From: JBBQFI01 sp038321775
Lineage (GTDB): Bacteria; Verrucomicrobiota; Verrucomicrobiia; Chthoniobacterales; UBA10450
Assembly (NCBI GenBank): GCA_038321775.1
Contig: JBBQFI010000004.1
Coordinates: forward strand, 210,702-274,701
Direction: 5' to 3'
Length of the DNA stretch: 64,000 nt
A program made the translations under genes and the position numbers. The notes beneath the pieces are model-generated. The model was not told the DNA's origin. It did no database searches and was given only the letters and a program-made list of their open reading frames with translations. Positions 51,131-58,748 of this stretch are shown here, piece after piece. Every line of letters starts with the position of its first letter. The stretch's first letter is position 1.

Positions 51131-52348
51131 GTGATTACATTCCAGGACATCGAGCAGGCACGCGATCGTATCAAAGGCGCTGTTTATTATTCCCCCTGCC
51201 CTTCATCCATACCTCTGAGCGAAGTCACGGGCATGGAGATTTACTGCAAGCTCGACAACCTGCAGCGCACGGGAAGTTTCAAGGAACGCGGCGCGCGCAA
51301 TGCCTTGGCGCAACTTCCGCCCGAACAACAAAAACGCGGCGTGATCGCAGCGTCCGCCGGCAATCATGCCCAGGCCCTCGCTTACCAGGGGAAACTGCTT
51401 GGCGTCCCCGCGACGGTCGTGATGCCGAAATTCGCGCCGCTCATCAAAGTGAACAATTGCCAGAAGCTCGGTGCAACGGTTGTGCTGCACGGACAGGATT
51501 TCGGCGAAGCGAAAGCACGCGCGCACGAGATCGCGAGGGAGAAAGGACTCGCCTACATCGACGGTTACGATGATCCGGCAATCATCGCCGGCCAGGGGAC
51601 GACAGGTCTCGAAATTCTCGAACAAGTGCCGGACGCAGATGCGGTGATTGTGCCGGTCGGCGGCGGCGGTTTGCTTGCCGGCATCGCGCTCGCCGTGAAA
51701 ACATTGCGACCGCAAACGAAAATCATCGCAGTGGAAGCGGATCATGTCGCGAGTTTTTCCGCGGCGTTGCGCGCAGGAAAACCGACACCGATTAAAATGG
51801 AGCCGACGCTCGCCGATGGTCTCGCCATTCCGCAGGTCGGCGCGAATGCTTTCGAGATTGCACGTTCACGTGTCGACAAAACTGTGTTGGTGACAGAAGA
51901 ACAAATCGCGCTCTCGATTTTGCGCATCGTGGAACTGGAGAAAGGCGTCGTCGAAGGCGCGGCCGCAACGCCGCTCGCGGCATGTCTATCTGGTCAACTC
52001 GCCGAGCTCGCGGGCAAACGTGTCGTTCTTCTGCTCTGCGGCGGAAATATCGATCCGAATGTGCTGAGTCGCGTGATCGAAAGCGGCCTTGTCGCGGACG
52101 GACGCTTGAGTCGGTTCACTGCCATCATCAGCGATCGTCCGGGCGGATTGGCGGATCTGACCGCGCAAATTGCTTCCAGTGGCGCGAGCATCAAACAAGT
52201 CGTGCACGACCGCGCCTTCGCCGGCTCGGATGTGTCCGCGGTCCACGTTCTTTGCACAGTGGAAACGCGAAACGGACAGCATCTCTGCGATCTTCGTGAG
52301 CGTTTGAAGGAACATGGCGTCCAAACTTTCGACGCCACGTCGCAGTGA
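51131..52348 (+). CDS. ilvA: Threonine ammonia-lyase
   Basis: 405 residues with a GTG start. Lys51 in RTGSFKERGARNALAQL forms the PLP Schiff base; SAGNHAQALAYQGKLLGVPA, VIVPVGGGGLLAGIALAVKT (the PLP phosphate Gly loop) and LLLCGGNIDPNVLSRVIE follow. A C-terminal ACT-like region (FTAIISDRPGGLADLTAQIA) of about 80 residues suggests allosteric control. It deaminates threonine to 2-oxobutyrate at the start of isoleucine synthesis. The length fits the one-ACT (biosynthetic or TdcB-ACT) form. It is separated from gcvP by a repeat element. Confidence 0.9.
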   Translation: MITFQDIEQARDRIKGAVYYSPCPSSIPLSEVTGMEIYCKLDNLQRTGSFKERGARNALAQLPPEQQKRGVIAASAGNHAQALAYQGKLLGVPATVVMPKFAPLIKVNNCQKLGATVVLHGQDFGEAKARAHEIAREKGLAYIDGYDDPAIIAGQGTTGLEILEQVPDADAVIVPVGGGGLLAGIALAVKTLRPQTKIIAVEADHVASFSAALRAGKPTPIKMEPTLADGLAIPQVGANAFEIARSRVDKTVLVTEEQIALSILRIVELEKGVVEGAAATPLAACLSGQLAELAGKRVVLLLCGGNIDPNVLSRVIESGLVADGRLSRFTAIISDRPGGLADLTAQIASSGASIKQVVHDRAFAGSDVSAVHVLCTVETRNGQHLCDLRERLKEHGVQTFDATSQ

Positions 52349-52352
52349 CGAA

Positions 52353-52420
52353 AATGTGGGAGCGGCCTTAGCGCCGCGATCTCTGCGCAATTGTCGGGAC
52401 ACTAAAGTCCGTCCCACATT
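52353..52420. repeat. REP-like palindromic element between ilvA and gcvP
   Basis: A 68-base element bounded by perfect inverted AATGTGGGA (52353-52361) and TCCCACATT (52412-52420). Inside are GCGGC-CTTAGC-GCCGC (52363-52378) and GGAC-ACTAAA-GTCC, so it can fold into a branched hairpin. Its GTGGGAGCGGCC opening resembles the REP/BIME type found in several phyla. It could terminate ilvA transcription or be a non-autonomous mobile repeat. Confidence 0.6.
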
Positions 52421-52462
52421 CCCATTCGCTTGCGCTGCATTTCGCGTTTCGTAATCTCTCGC

Positions 52463-55390
52463 ATGCAATCCGCCGCAACGAATTCACGCGACGATCAATT
52501 CGGTTCGTTCGCACGACGACACATCGGACCCAATGAGGCCGATATGTCCGCGATGTTGCGGGAAGTCGGTTACGAAAATATCGACGCGCTGATCGACGCG
52601 ACCGTTCCAAACAACATCCGGCTCGATCGTCCGCTTAATTTACCGGAAGCAAAATCGGAACACGAAGCACTGGCCGAGCTCCGCGCGATTTCGAAGAAAA
52701 ACAAAGTGGCGCGCTCATTCATTGGCGCCGGTTACTCGGATTGCATCACGCCGCCGGTCATTCAACGGAATATTCTCGAGAATCCCGGTTGGTATACCGC
52801 GTACACGCCGTATCAGGCCGAGCTCGCGCAAGGCCGTCTCGAAGCGCTGCTGAATTTTCAGACAATGATCACCGATCTTACGGCGATGGACATCGCGAAC
52901 GCGTCATTGCTCGACGAAGCAACGGCCGCAGCCGAAGCAATGGCCCTTTGTCATGCGACGGTTCCGGGTCGGAAGAAATTTTTTGTCGCGAATAATTGTC
53001 ACCCGCAAACGATCGCCGTTGTGCAAACACGAGCGAAACCGCTCGGCGTCGATGTCGTCATTGGCGACTTCGCCAGATTCAAATTCGGCAACGCGGTCTT
53101 CGGTGCGCTCGTGCAATATCCCGCAACGGACGGCGCCATCCACGATTACACTGAATTCGTTAGGCAGGCGCACGACGCCGGCGCGCTCGTTGTCGTGGCC
53201 GCTGATATTCTCGCGCTAACCTTGCTGAAGCCGCCGGGAGAATTCGGAGCGGACGTCGCGGTCGGCAGCACGCAACGTTTTGGCGTCCCGCTCGGATTTG
53301 GCGGCCCGCACGCCGCCTATTTTGCGACGCGGGATCAATACAAACGCCATATGGCGGGACGGCTCGTTGGCGTTTCGCACGATGCCGATGGCCGACCCGG
53401 TTATCGGCTGGCGTTGCAAACGCGCGAGCAACACATCCGACGCGACAAAGCCACGAGTAACATTTGCACCGCGCAGGTTCTCCTCGCCGTCATCGCATCG
53501 ATGTATGCGGTGTATCACGGCCCGCACGGCCTGCGCGCGATCGCTCAGCGCGTTCATCGCCTAACGAGTCGTTTGGCAGATTCGCTGCGAAATTCCGGTT
53601 TCAGTATTGTGCACGAAAAATTCTTCGACGCGCTCCACGTCGATCTGGGCGACAAAGCCAGCGGTGCAATCTTGAGGCGCGCTGCCAAAGCTGGAATGAA
53701 TCTTCGCAAGCTGGGCAACAAGGCGATTGGTATTTCTCTTGATGAAACGACAACTGAAAATGATTTGCAGAAAATCTGCGAAATCCTCGGAGCACAACTA
53801 GCTGATTCCACAATTCAGCAATCCACTATTGTTGATCGCCAATCGGAGTTTCTGACTCATCCGGTTTTTAACGCGCATCACACCGAAACCGAGATGTTGC
53901 GCTATCTGAAAAGGCTCGAGTCGCGCGATCTTTCCCTCACCACATCGATGATTCCGCTCGGCTCCTGCACGATGAAGTTGAACGCGACCGCGGAAATGTT
54001 TCCGATTTCGTGGCCGGAAATTTCAAAGTTGCATCCCTTTGCGCCTAACGACCAAACCACCGGTTATCGCGAAATGTACGAGCAACTGGAAGATTGGCTC
54101 GCCGAGATTACCGGATTCGCCGCCGTTTCCTTGCAACCGAACGCGGGCTCGCAGGGCGAATACGCCGGGCTGCTCGCGATTCGCGAGTATCATGTTTCGC
54201 GCGGCGAAGCGCATCGCACCGTTTGCATCATTCCCACCTCGGCCCATGGGACCAATCCAGCCAGCGCGGTCATGGCCGGATTTAAAGTGGTGCCGGTCGC
54301 GTGCTTGAAAGACGGCGACATTGATCTCGCTGATCTGCGCGCGAAAGCCGAGACGCACAAAGACGATCTGGCCGCGTTGATGGTTACATATCCGTCAACG
54401 CACGGAGTTTTCGAAACAACCATCCGCGAAATTTGCGAGATCGTGCACTCGCACGGCGGCCAGGTTTACATGGACGGCGCAAACATGAACGCGCAGGTCG
54501 GGCTCTGCCGCCCCGGCGACATCGGCGCGGATGTTTGTCATCTCAATTTGCACAAGACTTTTTGCATTCCACACGGCGGAGGCGGACCGGGCGTTGGTCC
54601 GATTGGCGTTGCTCAACATCTCACGCAGTTTTTGCCGCGAAAGTTTATTCTCGATCCAAAGTCCGGCCGAATTCTTTTCGGGGATGGCGAGCAGGGAAAA
54701 CGGCCGCCGGTCGGTGGCGCCGACGCGAATTACCGGCACGGCGGAGGTGGAAGCGGGAATGTTTCCGCAGCGCCACTGGGCAGTGCAAGCATTCTGACGA
54801 TCTCGTGGATGTACATCCGCATGATGGGACCGGACGGCCTAACGAATGCAACCCGGACCGCCATTTTAAATGCGAATTACATCGCGAAACGTTTGGATTC
54901 GTATTTTCCAGTTCTCTTCAAAGGCAAACGCGGACTCGTGGCCCATGAATGCATTCTCGATTTAAGAGAATGGACGCGCGTCGGCGTCGAAGTCGAAGAT
55001 GTGGCGAAACGGTTGATGGATTACGGGTTTCACGCGCCGACCGTTTCCTGGCCCATCGCAGGAACCATGATGGTCGAACCAACCGAAAGCGAATCGAAGG
55101 CGGAACTCGATCGTTTCTGCGAAGCGATGATTTCGATCCACGCTGAAATCGAAGCGATCGCGAACGAAAAGGCGGATCGCCAGAATAATGTTTTGAAGAA
55201 CGCGCCGCACACCGCGCGGCAAATCGCGTCGGACAAATGGGATCGTCCTTACTCTCGCGAGCAGGCAGCGTTTCCGGCGCCGTGGACGCGCGACTTCAAA
55301 TTTTGGCCGGCGGTCGCTCGGATCGACAGCGTTTACGGCGATCGCAATCTCATGTGCTCTTGCCCGCCGATGGAAGATTTCGCGGAATGA
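52463..55390 (+). CDS. gcvP: Glycine dehydrogenase (decarboxylating), single-chain P-protein
   Basis: 975 residues from the ATG at 52463; an upstream in-frame ATG adds 11 unconserved residues. Residues 15-450 form the N-half (FARRHIGPNEADMSAMLREV, IGAGYSDCITPPVIQRNILE, YTPYQAELAQGRLEALLNFQ). The C-half carries the PLP Lys near 698 in HLNLHKTFCIPHGGGGPG, with MIPLGSCTMKLNATAEMFP and TNPASAVMAGFKVVPV. This fused form corresponds to GcvP of Proteobacteria; many other bacteria split it in two. It decarboxylates glycine in the cleavage system; gcvT and gcvH are not in the window. Four exact motif copies lie inside it or near its end. Confidence 0.94.
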   Translation: MQSAATNSRDDQFGSFARRHIGPNEADMSAMLREVGYENIDALIDATVPNNIRLDRPLNLPEAKSEHEALAELRAISKKNKVARSFIGAGYSDCITPPVIQRNILENPGWYTAYTPYQAELAQGRLEALLNFQTMITDLTAMDIANASLLDEATAAAEAMALCHATVPGRKKFFVANNCHPQTIAVVQTRAKPLGVDVVIGDFARFKFGNAVFGALVQYPATDGAIHDYTEFVRQAHDAGALVVVAADILALTLLKPPGEFGADVAVGSTQRFGVPLGFGGPHAAYFATRDQYKRHMAGRLVGVSHDADGRPGYRLALQTREQHIRRDKATSNICTAQVLLAVIASMYAVYHGPHGLRAIAQRVHRLTSRLADSLRNSGFSIVHEKFFDALHVDLGDKASGAILRRAAKAGMNLRKLGNKAIGISLDETTTENDLQKICEILGAQLADSTIQQSTIVDRQSEFLTHPVFNAHHTETEMLRYLKRLESRDLSLTTSMIPLGSCTMKLNATAEMFPISWPEISKLHPFAPNDQTTGYREMYEQLEDWLAEITGFAAVSLQPNAGSQGEYAGLLAIREYHVSRGEAHRTVCIIPTSAHGTNPASAVMAGFKVVPVACLKDGDIDLADLRAKAETHKDDLAALMVTYPSTHGVFETTIREICEIVHSHGGQVYMDGANMNAQVGLCRPGDIGADVCHLNLHKTFCIPHGGGGPGVGPIGVAQHLTQFLPRKFILDPKSGRILFGDGEQGKRPPVGGADANYRHGGGGSGNVSAAPLGSASILTISWMYIRMMGPDGLTNATRTAILNANYIAKRLDSYFPVLFKGKRGLVAHECILDLREWTRVGVEVEDVAKRLMDYGFHAPTVSWPIAGTMMVEPTESESKAELDRFCEAMISIHAEIEAIANEKADRQNNVLKNAPHTARQIASDKWDRPYSREQAAFPAPWTRDFKFWPAVARIDSVYGDRNLMCSCPPMEDFAE

Positions 55391-55436
55391 GAGATGAGAT
55401 TCGCGAGCTGGCGCGCCATGCTGACCGACTAATCGC

Positions 55437-56957
55437 CTACGCTTCGGGCGCGAGCTCGGGCGCAGTCACGACACGCGTTGGAACAAGACGGAGCGCGGTG
55501 CCGTGCTCTTTTTCTTCGGGGATTGCGCCGGCTTCGTGATACTCGGCGTCACCATTCACCTGCCAGAGATCGTAAAGCTTGGTGTCAGCCAGGATGTTTT
55601 CCACGCACAACATCGCCGTCATCATGGCGTGATCCTGATTGTTGTATTTGTGCATGCCATTGCGCCCGACCAAATGCAGATTGGGATAACGATCATCGAG
55701 TTCTTCGCGGATCGTCTCGACGTGGCGCGCGTAATCGTCATCGTAAACCGGATACGCTTTCTTTTGCCTAACGACACATCCGTCCATGACGTCGCCTTCC
55801 TGCGCGAGACCGATTTGAATGAGTTCGCGCTGTGCCAGGGCGAGTAGCTCTTCGTCTTTGGAATCCCAAAGGCCGTCGTGTTCGAAACAAAAATATTCCA
55901 GACCGTAGCAAGCCTTGTCCGCATCGGGCACCATCTCGGGCGACCAGGAGCGGAAGTTTTGGACGCGGCCAACCTTGACGCTGGGATCGTGAATATAAAT
56001 CCAGTTGTCATCGAACACGTTTCTCTCTTTGAGAATGAGCATGACAGTAAGGAAATCGCGATACTTCAAACTGTCGTTTGCCCGACGCGCTCTTTCGGAA
56101 ATCGGCGGAGAAATGCCGCGCATCAGTTCGCGCATTGGCGCTGAGGAAATGACATGCTCGGCCTCGACCGCGTGCTTCGTGCCTTGTTGATCTTTATATT
56201 CTACCGTCCACGTGCTCGCAACTTCGTCGTAAGAACAACCAACAACTTTGCATCCCATCTCAATCTGGCCGCCCATGGCTTTTGTTTTTTCCGCGCACGC
56301 TTCCCACATCATGCCGGGGCCTTTGCGCGGGTAACGGAAGGAATTGATCAGAGTCTTAATTACCTTGGTGCGATCTTTTGGTTGCCTTTGCGGGAAGAGC
56401 GCGTTCTTGATCGCACTACCTAACGAAAGACCCTTGATGCGCTGCGCTGCCCAGTCCGCCGAAATTTCCCGGCAACTCATGCCCCAGACTTTTTCGGTGT
56501 AACTCTTGAAGAAGGTGTTGAAGAGGCGCTTGCCGAATTGATTGCTTACCCAGTCCTGGAAATTGCGCGGATCGCGCACCGGAAACAGTCGGGCCTTGAA
56601 CCAGGAAAGGACGCAAAGGATCGACTTGAAGACGCCCAGCTTCATCAGCGCTTCGAATGGCTTCAAGGGATACGCGAAAAATTTGCCGCCATAGAAAATG
56701 CGCGAAGAGCGCGGACGTTCGAGCATGTCGTTAGGTAAAATCTCCGACCAAAGATCCTCGACTGCTTTCGATTTGGAGAAGAAGCGATGGCCGCCGATGT
56801 CGAAATGAAAACCTTTGTAGGTAGCGGTACGGGAAATTCCGCCGACGTAAACGGGATCCGCTTCCAGAACGATGACCTCGACGTCGTTCTTTGAAAGAAG
56901 ATAGGCCGCGGTCAGACCCGCTGGTCCTGCTCCGATAATTGCGACAGTTGTTTTCAT
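55437..56957 (-). CDS. FAD-dependent oxidoreductase (amine-oxidase / UDP-galactopyranose-mutase-like)
   Basis: 506 residues from the ATG at 56955-56957 (MKTTVAIIGAGPAGLTAAYL). The FAD Rossmann motif is followed by VIVLEADPVYVGGISRTATY, GFHFDIGGHRFFSKSKAVED and the helical region WFKARLFPVRDPRNFQDWVS. The C-terminal VGRNGMHKYNNQDHAMMTAM closes the flavin site. Features fit the group that includes UDP-galactopyranose mutase and NAD(P)-binding protoporphyrinogen-oxidase-like enzymes of polysaccharide loci. The paired membrane mannosyltransferase upstream supports a role in cell-envelope glycan biosynthesis. Substrate unproven. Confidence 0.82.
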   Translation of the reverse strand: MKTTVAIIGAGPAGLTAAYLLSKNDVEVIVLEADPVYVGGISRTATYKGFHFDIGGHRFFSKSKAVEDLWSEILPNDMLERPRSSRIFYGGKFFAYPLKPFEALMKLGVFKSILCVLSWFKARLFPVRDPRNFQDWVSNQFGKRLFNTFFKSYTEKVWGMSCREISADWAAQRIKGLSLGSAIKNALFPQRQPKDRTKVIKTLINSFRYPRKGPGMMWEACAEKTKAMGGQIEMGCKVVGCSYDEVASTWTVEYKDQQGTKHAVEAEHVISSAPMRELMRGISPPISERARRANDSLKYRDFLTVMLILKERNVFDDNWIYIHDPSVKVGRVQNFRSWSPEMVPDADKACYGLEYFCFEHDGLWDSKDEELLALAQRELIQIGLAQEGDVMDGCVVRQKKAYPVYDDDYARHVETIREELDDRYPNLHLVGRNGMHKYNNQDHAMMTAMLCVENILADTKLYDLWQVNGDAEYHEAGAIPEEKEHGTALRLVPTRVVTAPELAPEA

Positions 56958-56964
56958 CAATTGG

Positions 56965-58263
56965 TTAGGCAACCCAGTAGCCCCTCGTAAAATTCCAGAC
57001 GTACCATCCCTGCAAACTGAGCCCGGCCGCTCCGAGAAGGGCGACCGCCGCCATGCCGAACGCCCTAACCAGCACCGGCGGAAGGCGAAATTGATGCAAA
57101 TAATGCAAAAGCGCCAGCACGATTAACGCGTGCACGCAGAAATCGTAGCGCAGCATGCTTTCCATCTGCACCGAGGCGACGCCGGCGAGCGATATGTAAA
57201 AAAGCACGAGCGCGCAAAAATAAATGCCGATGCGAGTGGCAAAGGCGGTGCGACGACGAATGGCGGGAAGCAATTCGCAAACAGCGATCACGCCAAAAAC
57301 CACCAAGGCGAGAGAAGTGGTGAGCTGGCTCGCAAGTGTCGGGTCGTCGATTGGAGGCAAGAGCCAGCGATAATTCGCGGGCTTAAAGAACGCGAGGTAA
57401 TCGGGCTTGATCGCCCAACCGGCTTCCTGGGTAAGCATGTACATGTCCCAGCGACTCCAGCGCAGTTGGCAGTAAATGAAAAACGAAACGGCGCCGAGCA
57501 TCGCGACGAAAGAGATTGCGACTGCCGGACCGTGCCGTCGAACCCAGCCGCGGACATCGCGCAATCCGCCCCAGCCGTTGACGTAAATGGCGCGAACGAT
57601 CGGGTAAAGCGCGCATGGGATGCCGACGATTCGCGTCGCCGACATGACGAAGCCATGCAGAGCCGCGAGGATTTTCGCAGCACGTCCTTCGGCGTCGTTC
57701 CAATAGATGAAGCCGAGCAGCGTCATCAGGAAGAGTGATTCAGAATAACCGGCAACGAGAAAAAACGCGGCGGGATGCGCGACGATTGCGATTGCCCCAA
57801 AAAAACGAAGCGTGGCCGACAACTTCCACCGTTCGCACAGAAGAAAAAAGTAAAACCAGAAACCAAGGGCGGCGAGTTGCGCTGTGAGAAGCAAGGCGCG
57901 GTAGCCGTCGAGCCGGAAGATCGAACCGATCAGCATGGCGAGGAGCGGATAAGCGGGGAAGAAAGCGACGTTCGAAACTTCCATGACCTTGTGGTCCATT
58001 GGTGGAACGGTCGTGCCGTAGCCGCGATTAACGATGTTCGCGAACCAGTAGCTATCGTGCTCAATGAGCGATCCATAACGGTCGCTCAACGGCCATTCGG
58101 CAGGCGCGGCCACGTAAAGGACAACGGCAATTTGTGCCAGCGTCAAAGCCGCCGCCGCAAGAAAACAACGAAGTGCAGGGGAAAACTTCACACGCTCAGA
58201 AGATGGAGAGTGCACAGGAGACACCAGAGCGTTTTCGATGGCAAGGCTTTGTCCGCTGATCAT
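56965..58263 (-). CDS. PIG-V-like integral-membrane mannosyltransferase
   Basis: 432 residues with about ten transmembrane helices. The luminal motif after the first helix (LIEHDSYWFANIVNRGYGTT) is the acidic DxxW-type site of PIG-V and ArnT-like enzymes using polyprenyl-phosphate mannose. FFPAYPLLAMLIGSIFRLDG, VAGYSESLFLMTLLGFIYWN and RWSRWDMYMLTQEAGW also match PIG-V. It probably mannosylates a lipid or protein on the outer face of the membrane. The TAA stop is inside a GGTTAGGC motif variant at 56962. A 7-base gap follows to the flavin oxidoreductase. Confidence 0.8.
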   Translation of the reverse strand: MISGQSLAIENALVSPVHSPSSERVKFSPALRCFLAAAALTLAQIAVVLYVAAPAEWPLSDRYGSLIEHDSYWFANIVNRGYGTTVPPMDHKVMEVSNVAFFPAYPLLAMLIGSIFRLDGYRALLLTAQLAALGFWFYFFLLCERWKLSATLRFFGAIAIVAHPAAFFLVAGYSESLFLMTLLGFIYWNDAEGRAAKILAALHGFVMSATRIVGIPCALYPIVRAIYVNGWGGLRDVRGWVRRHGPAVAISFVAMLGAVSFFIYCQLRWSRWDMYMLTQEAGWAIKPDYLAFFKPANYRWLLPPIDDPTLASQLTTSLALVVFGVIAVCELLPAIRRRTAFATRIGIYFCALVLFYISLAGVASVQMESMLRYDFCVHALIVLALLHYLHQFRLPPVLVRAFGMAAVALLGAAGLSLQGWYVWNFTRGYWVA

Positions 58264-58350
58264 GGTCGGCAGTTCAAAATCGTTTTTGTTTGTTGCACTG
58301 GACGCGATTTCTTGGTGGCTTCTTTGGACGATGCACCGGGGCTTTTATTC

Positions 58351-58748
58351 GTGAACGCGAATCCATACGCGAAATTGCGCCCTTTCGACCGCGAAGCCCG
58401 AACGCTCAACGTCATCATCGACACGCCGAAAGGAAGCCGGAACAAATATTCGTGGGACGAAAAATTGGAGCTCTTCTCGCTCAGCGGCGTTCTGCCGGCG
58501 GGTGCGGTTTTCCCCTACGATTTTGGTTTTATTCCGAACACGCTCGGCGGTGATGGCGATCCGCTCGACGTGCTCGTCGTGATGGATGAGCCGGCTTTCG
58601 TGGGTTGCCTCGTTGCCTGCTGTTTACTCGGCGTGATTGAAGCGAAGCAAACCGAAAAGGGGAAAAGTTCAAACCACTGCGGCGACTCGGTCCCACACGT
58701 ACGAAAAAATTGGTGCGGCGCGGGGAGCAGGCGCGCAAGGAAAATTAA
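58351..58748 (+). pseudogene. Inorganic pyrophosphatase, internally deleted and frameshifted
   Basis: From GTG 58351 the frame reads NPYAKLRPFDREARTLNVII, then SRNKYSWDEKLELFSLSGVL, FPYDFGFIPNTLGGDGDPLD and VIEAKQTEK, the N-half of a family I pyrophosphatase with its metal-binding Asp residues. Then the frame is lost. The C-terminal end of the family (KFKPLRRLGPTRTKKLVRRG, stop at 58746) follows at once in another frame. About 45 codons that should lie between (the RNDRLIAV...FVSYN region) are missing. The gene is therefore dead by an out-of-frame deletion near 58655, next to the divergent end of glgA. Confidence 0.75.
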
